From the NCBI GenBank assembly GCA_963601575.1, contig CAVCFO010000008.1, forward strand, positions 1-64,000: a DNA stretch of 64,000 bases, written 5' to 3'. Numbering within the stretch: position 1 is the first letter of the stretch; the number at the start of each line of letters is the position of its first letter. Origin of the DNA: CAG-238 sp963601575. GTDB taxonomy: Bacteria > Bacillota > Clostridia > Peptostreptococcales > Anaerovoracaceae. The notes beneath the pieces are model-generated. The model was not told where the DNA came from. It did not search any database and saw nothing but the letters and a program-made list of their open reading frames with translations. Positions 51,636 to 61,271 of this stretch are shown here, in pieces. A program made the translations under genes and the position numbers.

Positions 51636-52382
51636 CTACGGGTGCAAATACTGCCCGTGTTTCTTCGTGTTTTTTCCGTACTGAATCGCAAATTTCGGAC
51701 AGCGGTGCAGGCAGGACAGGCACATAACGCATTGCGCCCTCACCCAAACCGGCTTGCCATTTTTTATCTCAATAGCGGAAACAGGACAGTTTTTTGCACA
51801 CCGCCCGCAGCCCACGCAGGTATTTTCAACAGCAAAATGCTTTGTCTTGCGCATTTGATTATACCATATGCCATATACCGGTTTTGCAAGGAGCAAAGGC
51901 ATCTTGCGCCGCATAAAATCTCCGCTTTCCCGGCGCTGAATTTTGGCAATAACAGAGGCGATTTTCTTCTCGGCAGCATCGTTTATGCGCCGGACTTTTT
52001 CCCTGCTACTCAAATCGAATATCGGCGTCCATGTATCCGGCATTTTTACGCAGAACCTTGCGGATAAAGCCAGGCCCCTATCTTTCAGAATATCTGCGGC
52101 AAATTGTCCCGTCTGACCCGGCGTCGTGCCGTAGGTCGCAACGAAATAAATATATTTCGGCTTATTTGTCAAATCAAGCCTGCGCAAAAAATCCCTCACG
52201 ATAACAGGCAGCCCCCAGGCATAGGTGGGACTTACGATTCCCAGCGTTTCCGCATTTTCATCAAAAGAAAATATCTGCTTTTTATAACAATCCGTGACAG
52301 AAACCGCAACATCATTTGTTGCTGCGGCAATCTGCTTAGCCACATATTCACTGTTTCCCGTGGCAGAAAAATATAGAATCAT
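51636..52382 (-). CDS. EFR1-family flavodoxin-ferredoxin protein
   Basis: 248-residue redox protein. N-terminal flavodoxin-like domain with FMN-binding SATGNSEYVA; C-terminal ferredoxin with CVGCGRCAKNCPVSA and CVMCLSCLHRCPK for two [4Fe-4S] clusters. EFR1 proteins are common in anaerobes, without a defined reaction. ATG at 52382 is preferred, eight bases after AAGGAGG; a longer reading starts seven codons earlier. Divergent from a TetR-family gene with a palindromic operator between them. Confidence 0.85.
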   Translation of the reverse strand: MILYFSATGNSEYVAKQIAAATNDVAVSVTDCYKKQIFSFDENAETLGIVSPTYAWGLPVIVRDFLRRLDLTNKPKYIYFVATYGTTPGQTGQFAADILKDRGLALSARFCVKMPDTWTPIFDLSSREKVRRINDAAEKKIASVIAKIQRRESGDFMRRKMPLLLAKPVYGIWYNQMRKTKHFAVENTCVGCGRCAKNCPVSAIEIKNGKPVWVRAQCVMCLSCLHRCPKFAIQYGKNTKKHGQYLHP

Positions 52383-52474
52383 AAGAGCCTCCTTAGTCTG
52401 CAAGCAAATACATGCGAATAAAATTAGACACTTGCAAAAATTCTATTTGCATATTATACTGCAAGTAAGGACAA

Positions 52475-52496
52475 AACAAGCGACAAATAGCTTGTT
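52475..52496. promoter_or_regulatory. Candidate TetR operator
   Basis: AACAAGC, 8 bp, GCTTGTT: a perfect dyad in the divergent gap (52383-52547), 52 bp before the TetR-family gene. A second, longer-spaced dyad ACTTGCA/TGCAAGT runs over 52429-52467, nearer the ferredoxin gene. Dyads of this form and place fit autoregulation and repression of the flavodoxin gene. Confidence 0.5.
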
Positions 52497-52547
52497 CTGT
52501 TTAATGCCGGACAAATATCAAAATTTGCAAAAAAGGAGAAGCAGATT

Positions 52548-53117
52548 ATGAAATACGACATTACCAAGCCGATGACAAAAGGCGCAAAGCGAACCCTCGA
52601 AACTTTCAGCAGGGAAATGCTCAGGCTCTTATCTCAGAAATCCTTTGAAAAAATCACCGTGGGAGCAATCTGTGAAGCGGCACAATATCCTCGCGCAACC
52701 TTTTATAATTACTTTGACGACAAATACGATTTGCTTAACTTCTGCTGGCAAACCCTCGCGGGGCATATAGGGCGGGGCGAATACCATCACGCTGAGGAAA
52801 ATGAAATGCTGTATCTTTATTTTGATCGAATTTATGATTTTACAAAGCAAAACAGGGAAGCAATATGCGGCATACTTTCCCATAACCCAGAGATTGGATA
52901 TATGTTTTCCAGCTTCAGAAATTTTATGAATAAGGAAATGCGCTTGATCTTCAAGGATTGTCCACAGGCAACGCAAAAGGATATTCCAAACGAATTGCTT
53001 GCCGACCACTACAGCAACACGCTGTTTCTTGTGTGGCAGTGGGTAGCGATACGAGACGGGGCTTGCACCAAAGAGCAGGCACGCAAATATTTACAATTGC
53101 TGATTGGAGCTTTATGA
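52548..53117 (+). CDS. TetR/AcrR-family transcriptional regulator
   Basis: 189 residues. N-terminal helix-turn-helix at about 30-65 (EKITVGAICEAAQYPRATFYNYFDDKYDLL) with the RATFYNYF recognition helix typical of TetR. The C-terminal ligand domain is poorly conserved, so its inducer is unknown. AAGGAG precedes ATG at 52548. Probably controls itself and the divergent EFR1 gene. Confidence 0.85.
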   Translation: MKYDITKPMTKGAKRTLETFSREMLRLLSQKSFEKITVGAICEAAQYPRATFYNYFDDKYDLLNFCWQTLAGHIGRGEYHHAEENEMLYLYFDRIYDFTKQNREAICGILSHNPEIGYMFSSFRNFMNKEMRLIFKDCPQATQKDIPNELLADHYSNTLFLVWQWVAIRDGACTKEQARKYLQLLIGAL

Positions 53118-53246
53118 GGATTTCAGAGAAATTTCTGATGGTTTCTGATTGAAATTTAACCCAAATTTCACATTACTTTTTGCCTGAACCGGTGTAAAAT
53201 AAAAGAGAGAAAATACGAAAGATTTAAGGCAGATAAGGAGAAAAGA

Positions 53247-54020
53247 ATGGAACAATTAAGAGCAAAAAAAGGGTTTATCTGCGATATGGACGGTGTGATT
53301 TATCGCGGAGGCAGTCTGCTTCCGGGGGTAAAGGAGTTCGTAGAGTGGCTGTACAAAGAGGGAAAGAGCTTTTTATTTCTGACAAACAACAGCGGGCAGA
53401 CGCCCCTTGAACTAAAGCTAAAATTGCAAAACATGGGAATGGACATCGACGAAAGCCATTTCTACACAAGTGCCATGGCAACGGCAAAATTTGTAAGTGA
53501 GCAGACCCATCATTGCAGCGCCTATGTAATCGGCGAGCCGGGGCTTGTGGGGGCGCTTTATCACTGCGGCGTTGCGATCACCGACAGGGATCCGGATTAT
53601 GTAATCGTAGGGGAGAGCCAAAGCTATAACTATGAGACAATTTGCAAGGCGGTTTCGCTGGTTAGGGGCGGCGCCAAGCTGATTGGAACGAATTTTGATA
53701 TGACAGGCCCATCAAATCGCGGAATCATTCCGGCATGCAGGGCGCTGATTTCACCCATCGAAATGGCAACGGGCAAGCAGGCATATTTCGTCGGAAAGCC
53801 AAACCCATTGATGATGCGAACCGGGCTGAAAATGCTGGGGGTACATTCGGAGGAAGCGGCGATGATCGGCGACAGAATGGATACCGATATAGTAGGCGGC
53901 GTTGAAAGCGGACTGGATCCGATTTTGGTGCTGTCAGGGGTAACTTCAAGGGAAGAAGTGGATATGTTCCCTTACCGCCCTCGCTTGATTCTAAACGGCG
54001 TCGGGGATATCCCGGAGTAA
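53247..54020 (+). CDS. HAD-IIA family sugar-phosphate phosphatase (NagD/AraL-like)
   Basis: 257-residue haloacid-dehalogenase phosphatase. Motif I is CDMDGVIYRGG (nucleophile Asp, acid Asp), motif II LFLTNNSGQTP, motif III Lys in VGKPNPLMM, motif IV MIGDRMDTDIVGG. The C2-type cap and this set of motifs place it with NagD, AraL and related phosphatases; the substrate is not readable. AAGGAG precedes the start. Ends 36 bp before the mobile-element remnants. Confidence 0.88.
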   Translation: MEQLRAKKGFICDMDGVIYRGGSLLPGVKEFVEWLYKEGKSFLFLTNNSGQTPLELKLKLQNMGMDIDESHFYTSAMATAKFVSEQTHHCSAYVIGEPGLVGALYHCGVAITDRDPDYVIVGESQSYNYETICKAVSLVRGGAKLIGTNFDMTGPSNRGIIPACRALISPIEMATGKQAYFVGKPNPLMMRTGLKMLGVHSEEAAMIGDRMDTDIVGGVESGLDPILVLSGVTSREEVDMFPYRPRLILNGVGDIPE

Positions 54021-54056
54021 CCTGCGGGAGCGAGCAGTACATGAAAATTCAACGAC

Positions 54057-54185
54057 ATGATGAGAAATATCAAATACCACCTTGCACTGACCGATAACGA
54101 ATACAGCTTAATCATCAACTCGCTGAATGCCCTGCGAAATGACCTCATCTCACAGGGAAAATGTAACAGAAGCACTCAAAGCTGA
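54057..54185 (+). pseudogene. Truncated small mobile-element protein
   Basis: 42-residue frame, MMRNIKYHLALTDNEYSLII... then NALRNDLISQGK, resembling a roughly 60-residue protein encoded on clostridial integrative and conjugative elements (LTDxExSLIIxSLNxLRNxLIxQGK type). The usual C-terminal part is replaced by a different sequence exactly where the TnpV fragment begins, so it is a cut and joined remnant. I recall the family from memory; not searched. Confidence 0.5.
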
Positions 54186-54270
54186 TAATGCTATGGAATG
54201 GGTGCGGCGGATGAATAATATCAGAAGCCGTGCTAAAGAGATTGTAGACACTGAGGTGATTTATAACTGA
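54163..54270 (+). pseudogene. TnpV C-terminal remnant
   Basis: 35 codons in another frame, from VTEALKADNAMEWV to the stop at 54270, matching the end of TnpV-type proteins of Tn4451-like and related clostridial elements (EALKADNxMEWVRRMNNI). The N-terminal about 80 residues are gone; the fragment overlaps the end of the previous remnant. Shows that a transposon or conjugative element once lay here. Confidence 0.65.
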
Positions 54271-54294
54271 TATTCAATCGAATGTGAAATTTAT

Positions 54295-54331
54295 GGCAAG
54301 TAGGGAGAAATCCTTGCTTGCCCTTTTTTTT
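54295..54331 (+). terminator. Terminator behind the mobile-element remnants
   Basis: GGCAAG pairs with CTTGCC around an inner AGG/CCT pair, followed by nine T. It is probably the old terminator of tnpV. Confidence 0.8.
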
Positions 54332-54353
54332 TGTTGCTCAAAAAGGCATTACT

Positions 54354-54414
54354 GTCCGAATATTCAGACAATATAAAATTTTGCATTTGATTTCGCTTTT
54401 GGTTATGGTACAAT
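54354..54414 (+). promoter_or_regulatory. hsdM promoter with upstream palindrome
   Basis: TTGATT (54387-54392), 16-bp spacer, TACAAT (54409-54414). Upstream is a nearly perfect 16-bp palindrome GTCCGAATATTCAGAC (54354-54369), one base pair short of full symmetry on each side, suitable for a dimeric regulator. No controller gene is adjacent. Confidence 0.5.
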
Positions 54415-54478
54415 AAATAGGGTAAATTTATGAATTGATACGCATAGCAGAAGTTGTTGCAAATAACGGAGGCAAGTA

Positions 54479-56584
54479 ATGTCAAAGCAGAATATAGATG
54501 TTTTATGGGACGATAATCCGATAGATATTACGGCGGAAGCCAATTTTATATGGAGCATTGCGAACAAATTAAGGGGCGTATATATGCCTGATAAATACGG
54601 TGATGTCATTATTCCTATGACAATAATCAGACGCTTGGAATGTGCTTTAGAGCCGACAAAACAGGCTGTTGTAGAGAAGTTTCAGCAGAATCCAAACTAT
54701 CCTGAAAAGGCAATGTACAGAGTTTCCGGTTTTCAATTTTACAACACCAGTGAATTTACGCTCAAAGAACTTTGCAACGATGCCGACCATATCGAAGCCA
54801 ACTTCAAAGCATATGTTGAATCTTTCTCTCCGAATGTTCAAACTCTTCTGAATGACGAGGACACCTTGAATCTCGGTTCGCATATCAAAACAATGAGCAA
54901 GGGCGGATGCCTTTATACTGTTGTAAAGGCTTTTTCTGAGCTTGATTTATCTCCGAAAACATATGATTCAATCAAAATGGGATATATTTTTGAAAACCTT
55001 ATCGGAAGATTTTTCCAGAATGTTGATGCCGGACAGTATTATACAGGACGAGATATTATCAAAGTCTGCGTATCTCTTCTTATTGCCGAGGGCTGCGACG
55101 ATATATTTGAGGACGGAAAGATTATTACCGTATGTGACCAAGCTTGCGGAACAGGCGGAATGCTTTCCACTGCGTTCAGTTACTTGACGCATTATAATCC
55201 TACAGCAGATGTAAGGCTTTTCGGTCAGGAATATAATGGCATATCTTATGCTATCGGACTTGCGGAAATGCTTATTAAAGGACAGAATGCCGAAAACTTC
55301 CGCCACGCAGATACCTTCAAAACAGATTGCTTTGAAGGAACTAAGATGAGATTTATGCTCGAAAATCCGCCGTTTGGAACATCTTGGGGCGGAAAAGACG
55401 CAAAAGAAGGTCAGGAAGATGCCGTTAATAACGAGTATAAAAAAGGCTTTAACGGAAGATGGGGAGCAGGTCTGCCCGGCACAGGCGATTCTCAGCTTCT
55501 GTTTATTCAGTCTGCAATAGATAAAATGGACGATAAGAACGGAAGAGCCGCTATTATCGAGAACGGTTCGCCACTGTTTACGGGCGGTACATCGTCAGGT
55601 GAATCTCAAATCCGCAGATGGCTTTTAGAAAGTGATTTGATTGAAGCGATTGTGCAGCTGCCTACCGATTTGTTCTACAACACGGGTATCTCAACCTATG
55701 CTTGGATACTCTCAAAGAATAAGCGAGAGGAACGCAAGGGCAAAATCCAGCTTATTGACGCCTCAAGTATCTTCCATAAGCTGAGAAAACCGCTGGGTAA
55801 CAAGAAAAACGAGTTTGACCCGAATGACAGGGCGAAAATTACTAAGCTTTATGCTGATTTTGAAGAGAATGAGTTTGTAAAGATTTTTAATAATACAGAA
55901 TTTATCTATCGTGAATATGCTGTTATGCAGCCACTTCAAAGAAGCTATTCCATTACAGACGAAAGCATTCAGAATATGCTCCAAAGCGGTGCGTTAAAGT
56001 CTCTTTGGGACGATGCAAAGGTGTCGGAGCTTGAGGAGCAAGGCACGACTATTTCAGGAAAAGACAAGAAAACGCTTGATAAATTCTATGAAACCAAGTC
56101 GGTTTATGAAAGTATTCTTGCGGCACTGGATAATGCGAAGTCGGAAGAAAAATGGCTCTCTCTTACTGCATTTGAGCCTGTTCTTAATGCTGTTCTCGGC
56201 GGCATAACGGCTGATAAAAAGCTGATTGCAAAAATTACCGACGGCTTGTCCGTTATGGATAAAACAGCCGAGATACAGAAAGATAAAAAGGGCAGGGTTC
56301 TCTATGACACCACCACCAAGGATACCGAAATCGTTAAATGGGACGAGGATATCGAGGATTATATGGCTCGTGAGGTTCTGCCACATGTTCCCGATGCCCG
56401 GTGGTTCTGGGAGGAGAATTTAACCAAGAAAAAGCCTGTTATCAAGACGGGAGCGGAAATTCCGTTTACACGCTATTTCTACAAGTATCAGGAGCCGACG
56501 CCTTCAAAGGAGCTGGCAGAGAAATTCACTCAGCTTGAAAGCTCTGTCAGCGAGCGTATCGCAAAGCTGTTCGGGGAGGTGTAA
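54479..56584 (+). CDS. hsdM: Type I restriction-modification methyltransferase subunit HsdM
   Basis: N6-adenine methyltransferase of the type I complex. 701 residues. An N-terminal helical domain (about 1-160) precedes the SAM-binding motif ACGTGGM (about 225) and the catalytic motif NPPFGTSW. GRDIIKVCVSLL and SGESQIRRWLLESDLIEAIV are conserved in HsdM. A longer C-terminal part (about 480-701) is typical of the large subfamily. GGAGG precedes ATG at 54479. Gene order M-S-R; base use is AT-richer than the ribosomal region, as expected for acquired defence genes. Confidence 0.94.
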   Translation: MSKQNIDVLWDDNPIDITAEANFIWSIANKLRGVYMPDKYGDVIIPMTIIRRLECALEPTKQAVVEKFQQNPNYPEKAMYRVSGFQFYNTSEFTLKELCNDADHIEANFKAYVESFSPNVQTLLNDEDTLNLGSHIKTMSKGGCLYTVVKAFSELDLSPKTYDSIKMGYIFENLIGRFFQNVDAGQYYTGRDIIKVCVSLLIAEGCDDIFEDGKIITVCDQACGTGGMLSTAFSYLTHYNPTADVRLFGQEYNGISYAIGLAEMLIKGQNAENFRHADTFKTDCFEGTKMRFMLENPPFGTSWGGKDAKEGQEDAVNNEYKKGFNGRWGAGLPGTGDSQLLFIQSAIDKMDDKNGRAAIIENGSPLFTGGTSSGESQIRRWLLESDLIEAIVQLPTDLFYNTGISTYAWILSKNKREERKGKIQLIDASSIFHKLRKPLGNKKNEFDPNDRAKITKLYADFEENEFVKIFNNTEFIYREYAVMQPLQRSYSITDESIQNMLQSGALKSLWDDAKVSELEEQGTTISGKDKKTLDKFYETKSVYESILAALDNAKSEEKWLSLTAFEPVLNAVLGGITADKKLIAKITDGLSVMDKTAEIQKDKKGRVLYDTTTKDTEIVKWDEDIEDYMAREVLPHVPDARWFWEENLTKKKPVIKTGAEIPFTRYFYKYQEPTPSKELAEKFTQLESSVSERIAKLFGEV

Positions 56585-56586
56585 CC

Positions 56587-57834
56587 ATGCCTGAAATGAA
56601 AGACAGCGGTATTGAGTGGGTTGGGAAGATACCGAAAGAATGGAATGTTATGGCGAATAAATATGTTATGAAAAAAATCAAACATATTCAGCCGATTTAT
56701 CAAGGAGAAGATATTCTTTCCCTAACAGTAAATGGTGTGATCGTAAGAGATTTGGATGCTGGTGGAAAAATGCCAGCTTCGTTTGACGGATATCAGAGAT
56801 TATATTCAGGCAATCTGTTAATGTGCTTGTTTGATTATGATGTTACACCTCGTTGTATAGGACTTATAAAGAACGAAGGCTTAACAAGTCCGGCATACAG
56901 TCAGTTTGTTTTGAAAAATGGCAATGTAGCTAGATACTACTATTACTATTTTCTTATGATTGATAACACAAAGGAGCTATTGCATCTTGCAAAAAACTTG
57001 AGACATTCATTTACTGAGGAGCAGTTGGGAGCAATTAATTCTCCTGTTCCACCCCTCACCGAACAAACCCACATTGCCGATTTCCTCGACAGCAAATGCT
57101 CTGAAATTGACGCACTCATAGCCGATATCCAAAAGGAAATTGATATTCTTGAGGAATATAAGAAGTCGGTCATTACCGAAGCGGTAACAAAGGGACTAAA
57201 TCCAAATGCGGAGATGAAAGACAGCGGCGTCAAATGGATTGGTACGATGCCAAACCACTTGGAATGCATAAAAGGAAAATACATACTTAGATATTTGCAA
57301 AAGCCTGTAAGAGATGATGATGGAGTTATTACTTGTTTTAGAGATGGAGAAGTAACTCTCAGAAGTAATAGACGAGAAGACGGCTTTACAATGTCAGATA
57401 AAGAAATTGGATATCAAGGCATTGATGTTGGTGACCTTGTTGTACATGGTATGGATGGATTTGCGGGTGCAATTGGCATATCAGATTCAAGAGGAAAGGC
57501 TTCTCCGGCATTAAATGTATTGGACACTGATATGGATAAAAAGTATGTCATGTATTACTTGAGAAGTATGGCATACAGTGATGTGTTTTTGGCTTTAGCA
57601 ACTGGCATCAGAGTTCGTTCATGTGATTTGAGATGGAATAAATTAGCGGAATTGCTATATCCCGTTCCGCCGCTTGAGGAACAGAAAAAAATATCAGCAT
57701 TTATAGACAAAATACTTCAAGAGGCTAATGCGATAATTGAATCAAAGGAGCAAGAATTAGAAACCCTCGCTGAATACAAAAAGTCCTTGATATACGAATA
57801 TGTTACGGGCAAAAAGGAGGTAACAGCACAATGA
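56587..57834 (+). CDS. hsdS: Type I restriction specificity subunit HsdS
   Basis: Determines the bipartite DNA target. 415 residues in two half-repeats, each opening with MKDSGIEWVG/MKDSGVKWIG and closing with a helical conserved region (IADFLDSKCSEIDALI, then ISAFIDKILQEANAII). Two full target-recognition domains lie at about 15-150 and 215-355. The sequence recognised cannot be read. Starts two bases after hsdM and overlaps hsdR by four (ATGA). Confidence 0.93.
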   Translation: MPEMKDSGIEWVGKIPKEWNVMANKYVMKKIKHIQPIYQGEDILSLTVNGVIVRDLDAGGKMPASFDGYQRLYSGNLLMCLFDYDVTPRCIGLIKNEGLTSPAYSQFVLKNGNVARYYYYYFLMIDNTKELLHLAKNLRHSFTEEQLGAINSPVPPLTEQTHIADFLDSKCSEIDALIADIQKEIDILEEYKKSVITEAVTKGLNPNAEMKDSGVKWIGTMPNHLECIKGKYILRYLQKPVRDDDGVITCFRDGEVTLRSNRREDGFTMSDKEIGYQGIDVGDLVVHGMDGFAGAIGISDSRGKASPALNVLDTDMDKKYVMYYLRSMAYSDVFLALATGIRVRSCDLRWNKLAELLYPVPPLEEQKKISAFIDKILQEANAIIESKEQELETLAEYKKSLIYEYVTGKKEVTAQ

Positions 57835-60797
57835 TAAATAATGTGCTTACCGAAAAAGAATACCAAAAGTTCATACTTGAAAGGCTTTCAGAACAAGGAT
57901 ATGTCATCACTCCGTCAACTAACTTTGACAGATTGTTTGCCGTTGACAGAGAAACCTTGTTTGAGTTCCTTTATGCCACTCAGCCTGATGAAATGGCGGC
58001 ACTTGAAAAGGTATATAAGGATGAGCTGCGTGAGGTAATCGTGCAGAAAATCAATACCGAGGAAACAAAGCAGAGGGGCTCAAGGCTCCATGTTTTGAAG
58101 CACGGTATTGAGATTGCCAATCACAAGCTGGAGCTTATGTACACAAAGCCGGCAACGGATTTCAATAAGGAGCTTAACCGCCTCTATAAAGAAAACAGAT
58201 TTACCGTTTCTGAGGAGGTTTGGGCAAGCGATAAAGAAAGAATTGACCTTGTAATCTTCCTGAACGGACTTGCAATTATCGCATTTGAACTTAAATGCAA
58301 TGCCGCAGGACAGAGCTATCAGGATGCTATCTATCAGTTCAGAACCGAGAGAAATCCGAAGACAAGATTATTCCGCTGGAAAGCGGGTGCGCTTGTATCC
58401 TTTGCCATGGATTTGGAAGAAGTCTATATGACCACAAAGCTGGACGGCGAATCCACATTCTTCTTGCCGTTTAATATGGGTAAAGGCGACGGCATCGACC
58501 AAGGTGCGGGAAATCCGATTTTTGAGGATAAATACAGCGTTTATTATATGTGGGAGGATGTTCTTTCCAAGGACACTTTGCTTGAGATAATCAGCAATTA
58601 TATGTTTATCGAGGTCAAGGAGAAGAAAGACCCCGTAACAGGCAAACCGAAACGCAAAGAGACCGTTATCTTCCCGAGGTATCATCAGCTTGATTGCGTC
58701 CGCAAGGTTCTTTCAGATGTTGTGGACAACGGAACAAGTCAGAATTATCTGATTCAGCATTCTGCAGGTTCGGGAAAGACCAACAGCATTGCGTGGCTTT
58801 CTCACAGACTGGCGTCTTTGCATGATAATAACAATAAGATTATCTTTGACAATATTATCATCTGCACAGACAGAATCGTTGTTGACAGACAGCTCCAGAA
58901 AGCCATTATGGGCATTGAACATAAGGACGGAATGATTCGTGTAATGGATGATAAGTGCATAAGTGCAGATTTGGCAATGGCACTTTCAGGCAATACAAAG
59001 ATTATTGCTACAACTATTCAGAAGTTCCCGTATATCGTGGATACTGTAACCGGGCTTAAAGACAAGCATTTTGCCGTAATCATTGATGAAGCACATTCCA
59101 GCACAGCCGGAAAGAACATGGCTGCAATTACCATGACCCTTGGAAACGGAGCAGAAATCAAGTACGATGCCGAGGATATGATTGTTGATGAAATCAGCAA
59201 GAACGGAAAACAGCCGAATGTTTCTATATTTGCATTCACTGCTACTCCAAAGCCGACGACTTTCCAGCTTTTCGCCAGAGAAGACATTCACGGCAATAAA
59301 GTTGCGTTCCATTTGTACAGCATGAAACAGGCTATCGAAGAGGGATTTATCCTTGATGTTCTGCAAAATTATGTAACTTATGATACTTATTTTCAGTTGA
59401 ATAAGGAAATCAAAGAAGACCCTAAGCTTAAGACAAATGACGCAAAAAGGCAGATAGCAAGATTTATTCAGCTTCACGAAACCAACATAGCACAGAGAGT
59501 TGAGGTTATTATCGAGCATTTCCGCACAACTGTTATGAATGAATTGGACGGACACGCAAAAGCAATGGTAGTAACGGAATCAAGAGCGGGTGCTGTTAAA
59601 TACAGACAGGCATTTGAGGACTATGTTAACAAGAAGGGCTACAAGGATATCAAAGCCTTAGTTGCTTTTTCGGGCAAGGTAACTGTTGATGACAAAGAAT
59701 ATACAGAAGTCGGAATGAACGGATTTCCGGAGAAAAATCTACCTGACGAATTCGATAAGGACGATTATCAGGTACTGCTTGTTGCGGATAAGTATCAGAC
59801 AGGCTTTGACCAGCCTAAGCTTTGTGCAATGTACATCTTAAAGAAACTGCATGGCGTAACGGCTGTTCAGACGCTCTCCCGTCTTAACAGAATTTGTCCG
59901 CCGTATGAGAAAAAGACCTTTGTACTTGACTTTGCCAATGACTATGAGGATATCACGAAGGCATTCAGCAAATATTATACAAAGACAATGCTCAGCAACA
60001 GTATAACGCCGACTGCAATCTATGACAGCATTGCAAAGATTGAGGGATACTTCTTCCTTGACCCTGCCGACGTGGAAGCATTTAACACTCTGCTTTATGA
60101 GTCAAAGCATACGGCAAAAGATAAAAGGCAGATGTCCTTCTATCTACAAAAAGCTAAGCGTATCATAGACGGATTTGACGATGAAACAAAATCACAATGT
60201 GCTATGGATATCAGGCACTTTATCCGTTTCTATGAGTTCCTTTTACAGGCAAGCTGCTTTGAGGATACGGAGCTTTACAAGAAATATAATTTCTTAAATT
60301 ACTTAATCAGCTATATCAAAATCAATCATCCGGGCGGAGGTTATGACCTTGACGGAAAGATTAAAGCAAGCGGCTTTGTACAGAAGAAAACAGGCGAACA
60401 CGAAAAGGCAGATATTAAATCTGATCCTGTTATGAAGCTGCCGACTGCTTATGACATTATTCTTACTCCGGCAAAAGAAGAACGCTTGTCACAGATTATC
60501 ATTGAAATTAACAACCGCACAGGCAGAAATTACGATAATGATGTTGCGATTAAGGCGGCACTTCAAATCAGGGATATTATGAAAAAATCTGAAGCCTTAA
60601 AGACAAGTGCTAAGAACAACACAGAACAGGACTTTGAGTTTGCATTCTTTGACCATGTTGATGATGCACTCATCGACGGCTTGGAGCAGAATCAGGATTT
60701 CTTTACACTTTTGTTGCAAAATGATGAGATTAAGAAAGAGGTATTGGGTCTGTTTGTAGCTGATACATATCAGAGCTTGCGGGAAATGAATGCTTAA
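57831..60797 (+). CDS. hsdR: Type I restriction endonuclease subunit HsdR
   Basis: Translocating nuclease of the complex. 988 residues: N-terminal PD-(D/E)xK nuclease (ERIDLVIFLNGLAIIAFELK, about 135-160), then superfamily 2 motor with motif I SAGSGKT, DEAH box VIIDEAHSS, motif III FTATPKP, and RLNRICPPYEKKTFVLDF in the second lobe. The family-typical helical C-terminus is complete. No frameshift is seen, so the system should be functional. Confidence 0.94.
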   Translation: MINNVLTEKEYQKFILERLSEQGYVITPSTNFDRLFAVDRETLFEFLYATQPDEMAALEKVYKDELREVIVQKINTEETKQRGSRLHVLKHGIEIANHKLELMYTKPATDFNKELNRLYKENRFTVSEEVWASDKERIDLVIFLNGLAIIAFELKCNAAGQSYQDAIYQFRTERNPKTRLFRWKAGALVSFAMDLEEVYMTTKLDGESTFFLPFNMGKGDGIDQGAGNPIFEDKYSVYYMWEDVLSKDTLLEIISNYMFIEVKEKKDPVTGKPKRKETVIFPRYHQLDCVRKVLSDVVDNGTSQNYLIQHSAGSGKTNSIAWLSHRLASLHDNNNKIIFDNIIICTDRIVVDRQLQKAIMGIEHKDGMIRVMDDKCISADLAMALSGNTKIIATTIQKFPYIVDTVTGLKDKHFAVIIDEAHSSTAGKNMAAITMTLGNGAEIKYDAEDMIVDEISKNGKQPNVSIFAFTATPKPTTFQLFAREDIHGNKVAFHLYSMKQAIEEGFILDVLQNYVTYDTYFQLNKEIKEDPKLKTNDAKRQIARFIQLHETNIAQRVEVIIEHFRTTVMNELDGHAKAMVVTESRAGAVKYRQAFEDYVNKKGYKDIKALVAFSGKVTVDDKEYTEVGMNGFPEKNLPDEFDKDDYQVLLVADKYQTGFDQPKLCAMYILKKLHGVTAVQTLSRLNRICPPYEKKTFVLDFANDYEDITKAFSKYYTKTMLSNSITPTAIYDSIAKIEGYFFLDPADVEAFNTLLYESKHTAKDKRQMSFYLQKAKRIIDGFDDETKSQCAMDIRHFIRFYEFLLQASCFEDTELYKKYNFLNYLISYIKINHPGGGYDLDGKIKASGFVQKKTGEHEKADIKSDPVMKLPTAYDIILTPAKEERLSQIIIEINNRTGRNYDNDVAIKAALQIRDIMKKSEALKTSAKNNTEQDFEFAFFDHVDDALIDGLEQNQDFFTLLLQNDEIKKEVLGLFVADTYQSLREMNA

Positions 60798-60872
60798 AAG
60801 GATTTATAAGCTCGGAATTGATTTGTTTGACAAATCACATCCCCACCCCAATCCCCCACGCTTAAATCAAAC

Positions 60873-60931
60873 AAAACCGCCCAAATCCACCCCGAAAAAT
60901 AACAGTTCGGAGCGATATGAGCGGTTTTTTT
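60873..60931. terminator. Bidirectional terminator between hsdR and the toxin locus
   Basis: AAAACCGC (60873-60880) pairs with GCGGTTTT (60921-60928) around a second CCGAA/TTCGG stem, followed by a seven-T run on the plus strand. On the minus strand the right-hand side gives GGTTTTG, a weaker run. Confidence 0.75.
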
Positions 60932-60944
60932 GTACAGTTAATAA

Positions 60945-61268
60945 TTAAAGATTTTCGAGTCTTTCTGTCTCTAAATCTTCGACAGTATAACTACCATCGT
61001 TAATTTCATTTAAGCGTTCTTTGATATGGGTAATAAGCTCAAGCATTATATTTTTATCGACTTTCTCTTTCTCATGATTAAACCAGCAAGGCTCGTCATG
61101 GGAATCGAATTCATAATATGAAGAAAACATATCTTCGGCTTGACTACATAATTCTTGCAATTTTGTATCATTTGCAATAATAGTTGGTTCGTCAATGATA
61201 TCATCATCGTCGTCATAAACCCATATAGGGCTGTGAATAAATTCATTCATTATTTTTACAGTGAACAT
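60945..61268 (-). CDS. Probable immunity protein for the BECR-type toxin
   Basis: 107-residue acidic protein (IWVYDDDDDIIDEPTI near the start), without a family I can name. It begins three bases after the toxin stop, with GGGAG in the toxin end. A small acidic protein directly behind a toxin gene is the usual form of an immunity gene; function is inferred from position and charge. Confidence 0.55.
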   Translation of the reverse strand: MFTVKIMNEFIHSPIWVYDDDDDIIDEPTIIANDTKLQELCSQAEDMFSSYYEFDSHDEPCWFNHEKEKVDKNIMLELITHIKERLNEINDGSYTVEDLETERLENL

Positions 61269-61271
61269 TTA

